From: RECG01 sp964444805
GTDB lineage: Bacteria > Bacillota_I > Bacilli_A > Acholeplasmatales > Acholeplasmataceae
Reading direction: 5' to 3'
Assembly: GCA_964444805.1 (NCBI GenBank)
Contig: CAYUIK010000013.1
Span: forward strand, 1 to 30,227
DNA: 30,227 nucleotides
Of this stretch, positions 1 to 7,008 are shown piece by piece. The position numbers and the translations under genes are program-made. Every line of letters begins with the position of its first letter. The stretch's first letter is position 1. Below the pieces are notes generated by a model. The model was given only the letters and a program-made list of their open reading frames with translations, had not been told where the DNA came from and did no database searches.

Positions 1-105
1 TGCTCTTTTTTAGCTGAAATCCTGAGTGAAACCATGATTTTCAACAGGATAAATCGAACTTTCGCCACAATAACCATCGTCTCCTTCCCAAAGCATACGA
101 AAACA

Positions 106-134
106 TTGACAAAGGTTATCCCAAGTGATAGAAT
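106..134 (+). promoter_or_regulatory. sigma-A-type promoter of the rplK operon
   Basis: TTGACA at 106-111 and TAGAAT at 129-134 are separated by exactly 17 bases, a near-consensus housekeeping promoter. Transcription would begin near 141, giving a leader of about 70 bases that contains the L1-binding hairpin. Nothing identifiable lies in 1-105; the T-run at 5-11 could be the tail of a terminator whose stem is outside the window. Confidence 0.85.
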
Positions 135-159
135 AGTTTTGCGTGTAAAACACACCATA

Positions 160-182
160 GTGGGAGAAGCGATTCATACCAC
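160..182 (+). promoter_or_regulatory. ribosomal protein L1 operator in the rplK leader
   Basis: A lower stem GTGG (160-163)/CCAC (179-182) is followed by an asymmetric internal loop (GA on one side, ATA on the other) and an upper stem GAA (166-168)/TTC (173-175) closed by a GCGA tetraloop. A GTGGGAG ... ACCAC arrangement is the recognised L1-binding mimic of the 23S rRNA site found ahead of rplK-rplA in Firmicutes. Free L1 would bind here and repress translation of L11 and L1. The SD of rplK follows 14 bases later. Confidence 0.8.
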
Positions 183-212
183 ATACTTATGTAAAGAAGG
201 AGGTCGTGTTAC

Positions 213-638
213 ATGGCAAAAAAAGTCGTTCGTGTCGTTAAACTGCAAATACCCGGCGGAAAAGCGAACCCTGCGCCACCGGTTGGTCCAGCACTCGGTC
301 AAGCGCAAGTCAACATTCCCCAGTTTTGTTCACAGTTCAACGAAGAAACGAAAGATCAAGCGGGCTACATCGTTCCCGTAACGATTTACGTTTACGATGA
401 TCGTACGTTCTCGTTTGAAACCAAGACCCCACCGGCGAGTGATCTACTCAAGAAATTTGCGAAAGTCAAGGCTGGTGCCGGTAATTCCAAGCTCGAAAAA
501 GTTGGTTCTATTACGCGTGATCAACTCAAAGAGATTGCAGAGATCAAGATGCCTGACCTGAATGCCTACAACGTTGAAGCAGCAATGAAGATCGTTGAAG
601 GTACGGCAAGAAACATGGGAATCAAGATCGAAAACTAA
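213..638 (+). CDS. rplK: 50S ribosomal protein L11
   Basis: L11 forms the GTPase-associated centre on 23S rRNA helices 43/44 together with the L10-L12 stalk, and is needed for factor-dependent GTP hydrolysis and stringent sensing. The 141-residue length is normal for the family. The N-terminal domain shows the family pattern KLQIPGGKANPAPPVGPALG with the proline-rich switch, and the C-terminal RNA-binding domain carries the KVGSITRDQLKEIAEIKMPDL stretch. The start is ATG 213, with SD AAGGAGGT at 197-204 and 8 bases of spacing. It is the first gene of the L11-L1-L10-L12 cluster and is preceded by a near-consensus promoter and an L1 operator, so it should be co-regulated with rplA. Identification is secure. 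Confidence 0.97.
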   Translation: MAKKVVRVVKLQIPGGKANPAPPVGPALGQAQVNIPQFCSQFNEETKDQAGYIVPVTIYVYDDRTFSFETKTPPASDLLKKFAKVKAGAGNSKLEKVGSITRDQLKEIAEIKMPDLNAYNVEAAMKIVEGTARNMGIKIEN

Positions 639-665
639 TTTAGATCGTGACCAACTGTCTAAATT

Positions 666-690
666 GTGGGAGGACATCCCGCTAGACCAC
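666..690 (+). promoter_or_regulatory. possible second L1-like inverted repeat between rplK and rplA
   Basis: GTGG (666-669) begins a GTGGGAGG string and can pair with CCAC at 687-690, resembling the lower stem of the L1 operator at 160-182. The upper part (GGGA/TCCC alternatives) and the 3' side of the internal loop fit the canonical L1 motif less well. It may be a second, weaker L1 site controlling rplA, or chance similarity. Confidence 0.35.
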
Positions 691-707
691 ATTTTAGGAG
701 GAAACAC

Positions 708-1412
708 ATGAAAAGAGGAAAGAAGTACCAAGACGCAGCAAAGCTCATCGATCGCACCAAGAAATATAGCGTCGAAGAAGCCGTTGAACTCGTTAAAAAG
801 ACGTCGTTCGTCAAGTTCGATGCGACCGTAGAAGCCGCTTTCCGTTTAAACTTGGATCCAAGACAAGCGGAACAGAACCTTCGCGGGGCACTCGTTCTAC
901 CGCATGGTACCGGTAAGGTTTCCCGCGTCGCCGTTGTTGCACAAGGCGAAAAGGCGAAAGAAGCCGAAGAAGCCGGAGCCGATCACGTCGGTGACGACGA
1001 ACTGATTCAAAAGATTTCCGGAGGATGGTTCGACTTTGACGTTCTCGTTGCGACCCCGGACATGATGGGCAAACTCGGTAAGCTCGGTCGTATGCTCGGC
1101 CCCAAGGGCTTGATGCCGAACCCGAAGACCGGAACCGTCACGATGGACATCAAAAAGGCTGTAACCGAAATCAAGAACGGTAAGATCGAATACCGCGTTG
1201 ACAAAGTCGGTAACATTCACGCTCCGATCGGCAGGATTTCGTTCAAGGACGAACAACTGATCGAGAACATGAAGGCAGTCTATCAACTGCTTTTGCGCAT
1301 CAGACCACAGACGATCAAGGGAACCTACATGAAAAACATCACGATGACTTCGAGTATGGCTCCGGGTATCCGTCTTGATGGTGAGTCGCTCAAAGCGACA
1401 GTGAAACAATAA
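708..1412 (+). CDS. rplA: 50S ribosomal protein L1
   Basis: L1 forms the mobile L1 stalk that guides deacylated tRNA out of the E site, and it represses its own operon by binding mRNA. The 234-residue protein has the normal length. It carries the family signature in domain II around TPDMMGKLGKLGRMLGPKGL followed by MPNPKTGTVT, and the C-terminal SSMAPGIRLD stretch. I chose ATG 708 because AGGAGG at 696-701 lies 6 bases upstream and MKRGKKYQDAAKLID matches known L1 N-termini; an upstream in-frame extension from 666 has no SD. The 69-base gap after rplK contains a GTGG...CCAC repeat. Confidence 0.97.
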   Translation: MKRGKKYQDAAKLIDRTKKYSVEEAVELVKKTSFVKFDATVEAAFRLNLDPRQAEQNLRGALVLPHGTGKVSRVAVVAQGEKAKEAEEAGADHVGDDELIQKISGGWFDFDVLVATPDMMGKLGKLGRMLGPKGLMPNPKTGTVTMDIKKAVTEIKNGKIEYRVDKVGNIHAPIGRISFKDEQLIENMKAVYQLLLRIRPQTIKGTYMKNITMTSSMAPGIRLDGESLKATVKQ

Positions 1413-1420
1413 TCTAAATC

Positions 1421-1468
1421 AAAAGCCCAAGACAGTAGGTGCGAAAGCTTAATTCCCTACCGAGGTGT
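1421..1468 (+). ncRNA. L10 leader (r-protein L10-L12 binding element)
   Basis: The segment contains GACAGTAGG (1431-1439) and CCCTACCGAGGTG (1455-1467). GTAGG 1435-1439 pairs with CCTAC 1456-1460, and an inner GC-GAAA-GC hairpin (1441-1448) plus a TTAATTC bulge form a kink-turn-like element. This matches what I know of the L10 ribosomal leader conserved upstream of rplJ in many bacteria. The L10(L12)4 complex binds it to repress rplJL. The hairpin at 1484-1512 is the probable output. Confidence 0.8.
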
Positions 1469-1483
1469 AACGTAAACATTCGT

Positions 1484-1520
1484 TCTCTCTTTTGTCTTCG
1501 GCAAGAGAGAGATTTTATTT
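1484..1520 (+). terminator. attenuator hairpin before rplJ
   Basis: TCTCTCTT (1484-1491) pairs with GAGAGAGA (1505-1512, one wobble), continued by TTG/CAA (1492-1494 with 1502-1504) and a C(TTCG)G tetraloop at 1496-1501 with T1495 bulged. TTTTATTT follows at 1513-1520. This is an intrinsic-terminator shape placed between the L10 leader and the rplJ SD, suited to transcription attenuation of rplJ-rplL, as I recall being reported for B. subtilis. Confidence 0.75.
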
Positions 1521-1536
1521 GAAAAGGAGGCATTCC

Positions 1537-2019
1537 ATGCAAAAATCAGTAATCGAACGCAAGGCGGAACAAGTTGAAGAACTCAAAGAAAAGTTTAAGA
1601 ACGCCGCCACAGTCGTTGCCTTCAATTATCCTGGTTTGACAGTCGATCAATTCACCAAACTCAGAAACCAGTTAAGAGAAGCGGATTGCGAGATCAAAGT
1701 TTACAAGAACAACATTTCACGAAGAGCGAGTATTGCTGCTGGATTCGATGCTTTGGCCGACGCATTTGTCGGACCGAAGGCGATCGCAATGAGCTCTGTC
1801 GATGTTGTCGCCCCCGCCAAAATCGTCTATGAATTCGCGAAGGAAAGCAAGATCATCACGATCGAAGCTGGCGTTATCGAAGGTAACGTCGCGAGCGTTG
1901 AAGAAATCAACGCACTCGCTCAATTACCATCACGCGAAGGCATGTTGACGCAGTTGGCAGTTGGTTTGTTGACCCCTGTACGCGAACTCGCGATCGGGCT
2001 CAACATGATTGAAAAATAA
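1537..2019 (+). CDS. rplJ: 50S ribosomal protein L10
   Basis: L10 anchors the L12 dimers to the ribosomal stalk and binds the L11 region of 23S rRNA. The 160-residue protein has normal length, with the conserved N-terminal domain (VIERKAEQVEELKEKF, then FNYPGLTV and TKLRNQLREA) and a long C-terminal helix region that binds L12. ATG 1537 is the correct start: it is preceded by AAGGAGG at 1524-1530. A longer in-frame opening from 1492 would begin inside the attenuator hairpin and adds residues unlike any L10. Regulated by the L10 leader and attenuator immediately upstream. rplL follows after 18 bases. Confidence 0.97.
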   Translation: MQKSVIERKAEQVEELKEKFKNAATVVAFNYPGLTVDQFTKLRNQLREADCEIKVYKNNISRRASIAAGFDALADAFVGPKAIAMSSVDVVAPAKIVYEFAKESKIITIEAGVIEGNVASVEEINALAQLPSREGMLTQLAVGLLTPVRELAIGLNMIEK

Positions 2020-2037
2020 TTTTAGGAGGAAATGAAC

Positions 2038-2406
2038 ATGGCAAAACTAACCAAAGAAGCATTTGTTGAAGCGCTCAAGGAAATGACGCTCTTAGAAATC
2101 AAGGAACTCGTTGACGGACTTAAGGAAGAATTTGGGATCGACCCGAGCGCGGTTGCCGCAGCTCCAGCTGCCGCAGCAGCCGAAGAAGAAGAACAAACAG
2201 AATTCGACGTCATCCTCAAGACATTCGGTTCGAACAAGATCGCTGTCATCAAGATCGTACGTGAAGTTACCGGACTCGGACTCGCCGACGCCAAGAAATT
2301 GACGGAAACACCGGATGCCGTCATCAAAGAACAGATCAAGAAAGAAGACGCCGACGCTTTGAAAGAACGCCTCTCCGAAGCTGGTGCAACTGTTGAAATT
2401 AAGTAA
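2038..2406 (+). CDS. rplL: 50S ribosomal protein L7/L12
   Basis: The acidic stalk protein L12 forms dimers on L10 and recruits the translational GTPases (EF-Tu and EF-G encoded at 18758-22104). The 122-residue protein shows the N-terminal dimerisation helices, an alanine-rich hinge (AAAPAAAAAEEEEQTEFDV) and the C-terminal domain with KIAVIKIVREVTGLGLADAK, the factor-binding surface. Two in-frame ATGs exist (2032 and 2038). The SD AGGAGG at 2024-2029 is 8 bases from ATG 2038 and only 2 from ATG 2032, so 2038 is chosen. A terminator follows, as usual for the abundantly expressed end of this operon. Confidence 0.97.
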   Translation: MAKLTKEAFVEALKEMTLLEIKELVDGLKEEFGIDPSAVAAAPAAAAAEEEEQTEFDVILKTFGSNKIAVIKIVREVTGLGLADAKKLTETPDAVIKEQIKKEDADALKERLSEAGATVEIK

Positions 2407-2426
2407 CGACTGATTGTTTGCGGATG

Positions 2427-2453
2427 AACCTGGGACAGGATCTCGGGTTTTTT
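2427..2453 (+). terminator. intrinsic terminator after rplL
   Basis: AACCTGGGA (2427-2435) pairs with TCTCGGGTT (2441-2449) with two G-T wobbles around a 5-base loop, followed by an uninterrupted T-run (2448-2453). The imperfect stem may allow partial read-through into rsmC, which has no clear promoter of its own. Confidence 0.8.
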
Positions 2454-2473
2454 CGCCGTATGAAGGGGGAAAC

Positions 2474-3067
2474 ATGAGCCACTATTTCAAGAACGATCCT
2501 AAGCTCGCCTCCGATTGCCGCATACATGATTTTCGCGTTCGTGACACGTTGCTTCGCTTCTCAACCGATCACGGTGTTTTTAGTAAGACGACGCTCGATC
2601 AGGGGAGTCGCTTTCTGCTCGAACGGATTACGATCGATGAGGATGTCGACACGGTGATCGATATGGGATGTGGGTATGGTCCGATCGGTCTTTTTGTCGC
2701 CTATTGGAACCCGAAAGTTGCCGTATATCTCTATGATATAAACGAGCGCGCGCTCGCGCTCGCAAAGAACAACATCCATTTGAACGGCATCGAGAACGCT
2801 TCGGTTCACGCGAGCGACCTTTTTCATGACGTCTCGGTGCGTGCAGACGTGATTCTGACGAATCCACCCATTCGCGCCGGGAAAAACGTTCTTTTCGAGC
2901 TCTATCGCGGTGCTTATGAAAACCTTCTTCCCGCTGGCACGTTTTACTGTGTCATTCGGAAACAACAAGGTGCGCCGTCGACGTTGAATGAAATACGAAG
3001 ACGCTTCGGCAACGGTGAGGTCATCGGCAAACATATGGGCTATTGGCTTATTTCAGCAAAGAAATGA
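2474..3067 (+). CDS. rsmC: class I SAM-dependent methyltransferase, RsmC/YbxB-like
   Basis: Predicted rRNA small-subunit guanine-N2 methyltransferase of the RsmC family (YbxB in Bacillus), a single-domain version of 197 residues. The SAM-binding motif I reads VIDMGCGYGPIG, the acidic residue after the next strand is in YLYDINERAL, and the catalytic motif IV is LTNPPIRAG, the NPPF/NPPI type seen in N2-guanine methyltransferases. ATG 2474 is preceded by AAGGGGG (2463-2469); an upstream in-frame extension overlaps the terminator and is not conserved-looking. The position between rplL and rpoB is conserved in Firmicutes. The exact target base cannot be read from the sequence. Confidence 0.85.
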   Translation: MSHYFKNDPKLASDCRIHDFRVRDTLLRFSTDHGVFSKTTLDQGSRFLLERITIDEDVDTVIDMGCGYGPIGLFVAYWNPKVAVYLYDINERALALAKNNIHLNGIENASVHASDLFHDVSVRADVILTNPPIRAGKNVLFELYRGAYENLLPAGTFYCVIRKQQGAPSTLNEIRRRFGNGEVIGKHMGYWLISAKK

Positions 3068-3076
3068 ACATAAGCA

Positions 3077-3105
3077 TTGACTATGTACACGAAGTGTGTT
3101 AACAT
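3077..3105 (+). promoter_or_regulatory. rpoB promoter with an inverted repeat in the spacer
   Basis: TTGACT (3077-3082) and TAACAT (3100-3105) are 17 bases apart. Between and around them lies an inverted repeat: CTATGT (3081-3086)/ACATAG (3102-3107), enclosing ACAC (3087-3090)/GTGT (3094-3097). The repeat covers the spacer and the -10 element and could be an operator. Transcription would start near 3112, leaving a 75-base leader before the SD-preceded rpoB start. Confidence 0.7.
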
Positions 3106-3186
3106 AGTAAAATGCATAACGATTGTTCTATTTTAGTTTATGAGGCTTTTTTTGATGTAATTGATAATTTGAATGGAGAGTGGATT

Positions 3187-6100
3187 ATGGGATATCGTAT
3201 GATCAACTATGGCAAGAAAGCGGAGCGCAGAAACTACTCGAGGATGCGCCATGATGTGGACCTGCCTGATCTAATCGAGATTCAAACCAAGTCGTTTCAA
3301 TGGTTTATCGATGAGGGGATCAAAGAACTGTTGGATGATATATCACCGATCGAAGGACACAATGGCGATTTGAAGCTGTATTTCGAGGAACACTTTCTCA
3401 CGGAACCCAAGTATAATGCGCACGACTCGAAAAAGCGTGACGTCAACTATGCGAAACAGTTGTCGGCCCGGGTTAAACTCGAGAATGCTGTAACCGGCGA
3501 AGTTCGCGAGAGCGTCGTCCTCATGTGTGACATTCCCTATATGACCCCTACCGGAACATTCGTAATCAACGGCGCGGAACGCGTCGTCGTTTCCCAGATC
3601 ATCCGGTCCGCAGGGGCTTATTTTACGAGTGAACTCGACAAGAAACTCAATCAGATTCGCTATATGGCCCAAGTCATTCCGACGCGTGGTGCCTGGATCG
3701 AGTACGAACTCGGTTCGAAGGACATCATGTATGCCAAACTCGATCGCTCGAAGAAGATTCCGATGACGACGATGATGCGTGCGCTCGGTCTTTCCAAGAA
3801 AAAGGAGATCATCGACGTTTTCGGGAAATCGACTCATTTGGATGCCACGTTTGAAAAGGATGACACGAAGAACAGCGACGAAGCGGTCGTCGAACTATAT
3901 TCGAAATTGCGACAGGGTGAAAAGGTCCCTGCTGACGCAGCCCGAGAATTCATTCGGATGCGTCTGTTTGAGCGTCGTCGTTACGATCTTGCGGCCGTCG
4001 GTCGTTATAAGTTTAACAAGAAACTCGATCTCTTGAACCGGATTGAAGGACAATATACGGTCTATGATATCGTTGATCCGAATACGGGTGAAGTGCTCAT
4101 CGAAAAGGGGACCGAGCTCACGAAAAAGGAACTCGGTATTCTAAGAGAGAACCGGCACGCCCTACGCAAGGAAATCATCGACAAGGAAGTGTCGCTGCAA
4201 AATGAGACACCGGGTGAAATTCTCGCTATGCGACTTCCCGACAGTGGGGAAACGCTTTATACCAAGGAAAACATTATCAATCTTCGGACCGGTGAAGTCA
4301 TCGTCGCTAGAAATTCGGAAGTCAACGAAGAGATGCTCAGCATTCTGAGGAAGAATAGACAAGCGCTCGATGAAAAGGTTATTAAGTATTTCCTCGGTCG
4401 TGACGTATACGAAAAGGAACGCGAGCGTGAAGGCGTTATCGTCGAGATGATCGACGTGAGCGTCAAAGCGAAAGATTCCGATAAGATCAATATCGTTCGT
4501 GTCATCGGTAACGATCAACGCGAAAAGCGCGAACACATCACGCTTTCCGACGTTGTCGCGAGCATGAGCTATTATTTGAATCTCTATATGGATCTCGGCC
4601 GAATCGACGACATTGACCACTTGGGGAACAGAAGGTTGCGCTTAATCGGCGAACTCTTGAAAAACCAGTTTAGAATCGGTCTCGCTCGGGCCGAGAAAAA
4701 TATCAAGGACAAGATGTCCACGACCGTTTTCTCGGAAGCGACACCGTCCCAGATCATCAATATGACACCGCTTGCCGGAGCGATCAAAACCTTTTTTGGC
4801 AGTTCCCAGCTCTCCCAGTTCATGGACCAGATTAATCCGCTCGCCGAACTGACGCAGAAACGTCGTGTTTCCGCACTCGGTACGGGTGGGCTTGCGCGTG
4901 ATCGCGCTGGCGTCGAAGTTCGTGACGTACACAATTCCCACTATGGTAGGATCTGTCCGATCGAGACGCCAGAAGGACCTTCCATCGGTCTGATCAGTTC
5001 ACTCGCTACGTATGGCAAGGTCGACCAGTACGGCTTCATCATGACACCTTATCTCACCATCGAACACAAGGAAGACGGGACGCCGTATGTCACGAATCAA
5101 TCGAAGTATCTGACCGCCGATGATGAATACGATGAAGTCATCGCTTCGGCAGCCTCGCCACTCAACGAGGACGGCACGTTCGTCGAAGAGCGTGTCATCG
5201 GCCGTCACCGTGGTGAAACGACCATGTTCGACAGCGACAGGGCTACCTATATGGACGTCTCACCGAAACAGATCGTTTCCGTGGCGACCTCGACCATTCC
5301 GTTTTTGGAACACGATGATGCATCTCGTGCTTTGATGGGTGCGAACATGCAGCGACAGGCTGTACCACTTTTGCAACCTGAGTCACCGATTGTCGGAACC
5401 GGCATCGAATATCGGGCAGCGAAGGATTCCGGTAGCGTGATCGTTTCGAAGATCTCGGGATTCGTCACGTATTCCGATAGTAAGAAAATCGTTATCACGC
5501 CACAACCCGAACACAAGATCGTCGTCGGTGACACCGTACTCTACGATCCGAAGGAAGGCTATAGCTACAAGAATGCGAAAATGCTCTATGATTATGGTAT
5601 GGGCAATAGCGAAACCTACGATTTGATCCGTTTCTTCCGCAGCAATCAGGATACGTGTATTTTGCAGCATCCGATCGTACACACCGGTGAGAAAGTTGAT
5701 GCCGGCGATGTCATCGCCGATGGTCCATCGACGTCTAAGGGTGAACTCGCCCTCGGACGAAATGTCACCGTTGCGTTCATGACGTGGGAAGGCTATAACT
5801 ACGAGGATGCCATCATCATGAGCGAAGACCTCGTAAAAGAAGACGTCTACACGTCGGTTCATATCGATGAATATGATATCGAAACACGCGAACTCAAGAC
5901 GGGATCCGGGCGAGAAGAATTCACACGCGAAGTTCCGAATGCCGGTATGGAAGCGCTCAAGAATCTCGATGAGCGCGGAATTATCATTCCCGGCTCCGAA
6001 GTTAAAGAGGGCGATATTCTCGTCGGAAAGATCACGCCTAAAGGTGTGTTCGAACCGTCACCGTCCGAAAAATTGATTCACGCCGTCATCGGCGAGAAAT

Positions 6101-7008
6101 CGCGCGAATACCGCGACTCCTCCCTCCGCGTTCCGCATGGCGGTGGGGGAATCGTGCAGAGCGTGCAAATATTGACCAAGAAGGACGGCGTCCTGCAATC
6201 GGGTGTCAACGAATCGGTCCGTGTCTATGTCGCGAAGAAGCGTAAAATTTCTGAAGGCGACAAGATGGCCGGCCGCCATGGTAATAAAGGCGTCATCTCC
6301 AAGATTTTGCCACGAGAAGACATGCCTTACATGGAAGATGGAACACCCATCGACATCATGCTTAATCCACTCGGGGTTCCTTCCCGTATGAACATCGGTC
6401 AGATTCTCGAGATTCACTTGGGGATTGCCGCCAAAAAACTGAACGTCAAGATCGCGACACCCGTCTTCGACGGAGTCGACGATACCGATCTCAAGGAAAT
6501 CATGAAGGATGCCGGAATCGAAGAAGACGGCAAGACCGTACTCTATGACGGCAGGACCGGACAACCGTTCCAAAACCGTGTCTCGGTCGGCGTCATGTAC
6601 ATGATCAAGCTCTCGCACATGGTCGATGACAAGTTGCACGCACGGAGTGTCGGACCTTATACGCTCGTCACGCAACAGCCGATGGGCGGTAAAGCACAAA
6701 ACGGCGGTCAACGTTTCGGGGAAATGGAAGTCTGGGCGCTCTACGCCTATGGCGCGGCGCACACGTTACAGGAAATGCTCACCGTCAAGTCGGATGACAT
6801 GCTCGGTCGAAACAAGGTCTATTCCGCCATTACCCACGATAAGCCGATTCCTTCGGCGAGTATTCCGGAATCTTTCCGCGTACTCACACGGGAACTGCAA
6901 GCGCTCGGTCTCTACGTCGAACTGATTGACGCCAAGACCGGCGAGAATGAGGCTGGTAAATCACTCGTCGATCAGATGGGTAACAAATTTAGAGGAGGGT
7001 TCCGTTAA
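3187..7008 (+). CDS. rpoB: DNA-directed RNA polymerase beta subunit
   Basis: Catalytic core subunit of RNA polymerase, 1273 residues, about 80 longer than the Bacillus protein. Recognisable landmarks are the N-terminal DLPDLIEIQTKSFQWF, the rifampicin cluster (FFGSSQLSQFMDQ, about residues 538-570), the CPIETPEGPSIGLI segment, GDKMAGRHGNKGV and the C-terminal GGQRFGEMEVWAL. The extra length is largely explained by a tandem duplication around residues 289-406. At the position equivalent to E. coli His526 the residue is Gln557, with Ile and Ala at the Asn518 and Ser522 equivalents. ATG 3187 is chosen: GGAGAG at 3175-3180 precedes it and homology begins there. An in-frame ATG at 3112 has no SD but sits at the predicted transcription start, so a leaderless 25-residue extension is a minor alternative. 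rpoC overlaps by one base. Confidence 0.97.
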   Translation: MGYRMINYGKKAERRNYSRMRHDVDLPDLIEIQTKSFQWFIDEGIKELLDDISPIEGHNGDLKLYFEEHFLTEPKYNAHDSKKRDVNYAKQLSARVKLENAVTGEVRESVVLMCDIPYMTPTGTFVINGAERVVVSQIIRSAGAYFTSELDKKLNQIRYMAQVIPTRGAWIEYELGSKDIMYAKLDRSKKIPMTTMMRALGLSKKKEIIDVFGKSTHLDATFEKDDTKNSDEAVVELYSKLRQGEKVPADAAREFIRMRLFERRRYDLAAVGRYKFNKKLDLLNRIEGQYTVYDIVDPNTGEVLIEKGTELTKKELGILRENRHALRKEIIDKEVSLQNETPGEILAMRLPDSGETLYTKENIINLRTGEVIVARNSEVNEEMLSILRKNRQALDEKVIKYFLGRDVYEKEREREGVIVEMIDVSVKAKDSDKINIVRVIGNDQREKREHITLSDVVASMSYYLNLYMDLGRIDDIDHLGNRRLRLIGELLKNQFRIGLARAEKNIKDKMSTTVFSEATPSQIINMTPLAGAIKTFFGSSQLSQFMDQINPLAELTQKRRVSALGTGGLARDRAGVEVRDVHNSHYGRICPIETPEGPSIGLISSLATYGKVDQYGFIMTPYLTIEHKEDGTPYVTNQSKYLTADDEYDEVIASAASPLNEDGTFVEERVIGRHRGETTMFDSDRATYMDVSPKQIVSVATSTIPFLEHDDASRALMGANMQRQAVPLLQPESPIVGTGIEYRAAKDSGSVIVSKISGFVTYSDSKKIVITPQPEHKIVVGDTVLYDPKEGYSYKNAKMLYDYGMGNSETYDLIRFFRSNQDTCILQHPIVHTGEKVDAGDVIADGPSTSKGELALGRNVTVAFMTWEGYNYEDAIIMSEDLVKEDVYTSVHIDEYDIETRELKTGSGREEFTREVPNAGMEALKNLDERGIIIPGSEVKEGDILVGKITPKGVFEPSPSEKLIHAVIGEKSREYRDSSLRVPHGGGGIVQSVQILTKKDGVLQSGVNESVRVYVAKKRKISEGDKMAGRHGNKGVISKILPREDMPYMEDGTPIDIMLNPLGVPSRMNIGQILEIHLGIAAKKLNVKIATPVFDGVDDTDLKEIMKDAGIEEDGKTVLYDGRTGQPFQNRVSVGVMYMIKLSHMVDDKLHARSVGPYTLVTQQPMGGKAQNGGQRFGEMEVWALYAYGAAHTLQEMLTVKSDDMLGRNKVYSAITHDKPIPSASIPESFRVLTRELQALGLYVELIDAKTGENEAGKSLVDQMGNKFRGGFR
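4051..4404 (+). repeat. tandem duplication inside rpoB (two ~50-residue modules)
   Basis: Residues ~289-335 (nt 4051-4191) and ~355-406 (nt 4249-4404) align without gaps over the stretch from TGEV to the conserved ILRxNRxAL pattern. By my count 14 of 32 positions are identical and most others conservative. In beta subunits I remember, this region of the lobe carries one such TGE-containing segment, so the second copy would account for most of the extra length. Confidence 0.65.

Noticed and set aside
34..381. 115-codon plus-strand frame across the rplK leader and 5' end
   Set aside because: It overlaps rplK in another frame, runs through the promoter and L1 operator and has no SD or family resemblance.
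2414..2473. Longer rsmC start
   Set aside because: The extension crosses the rplL terminator and is unlike the family N-terminus; ATG 2474 has a purine-rich SD.
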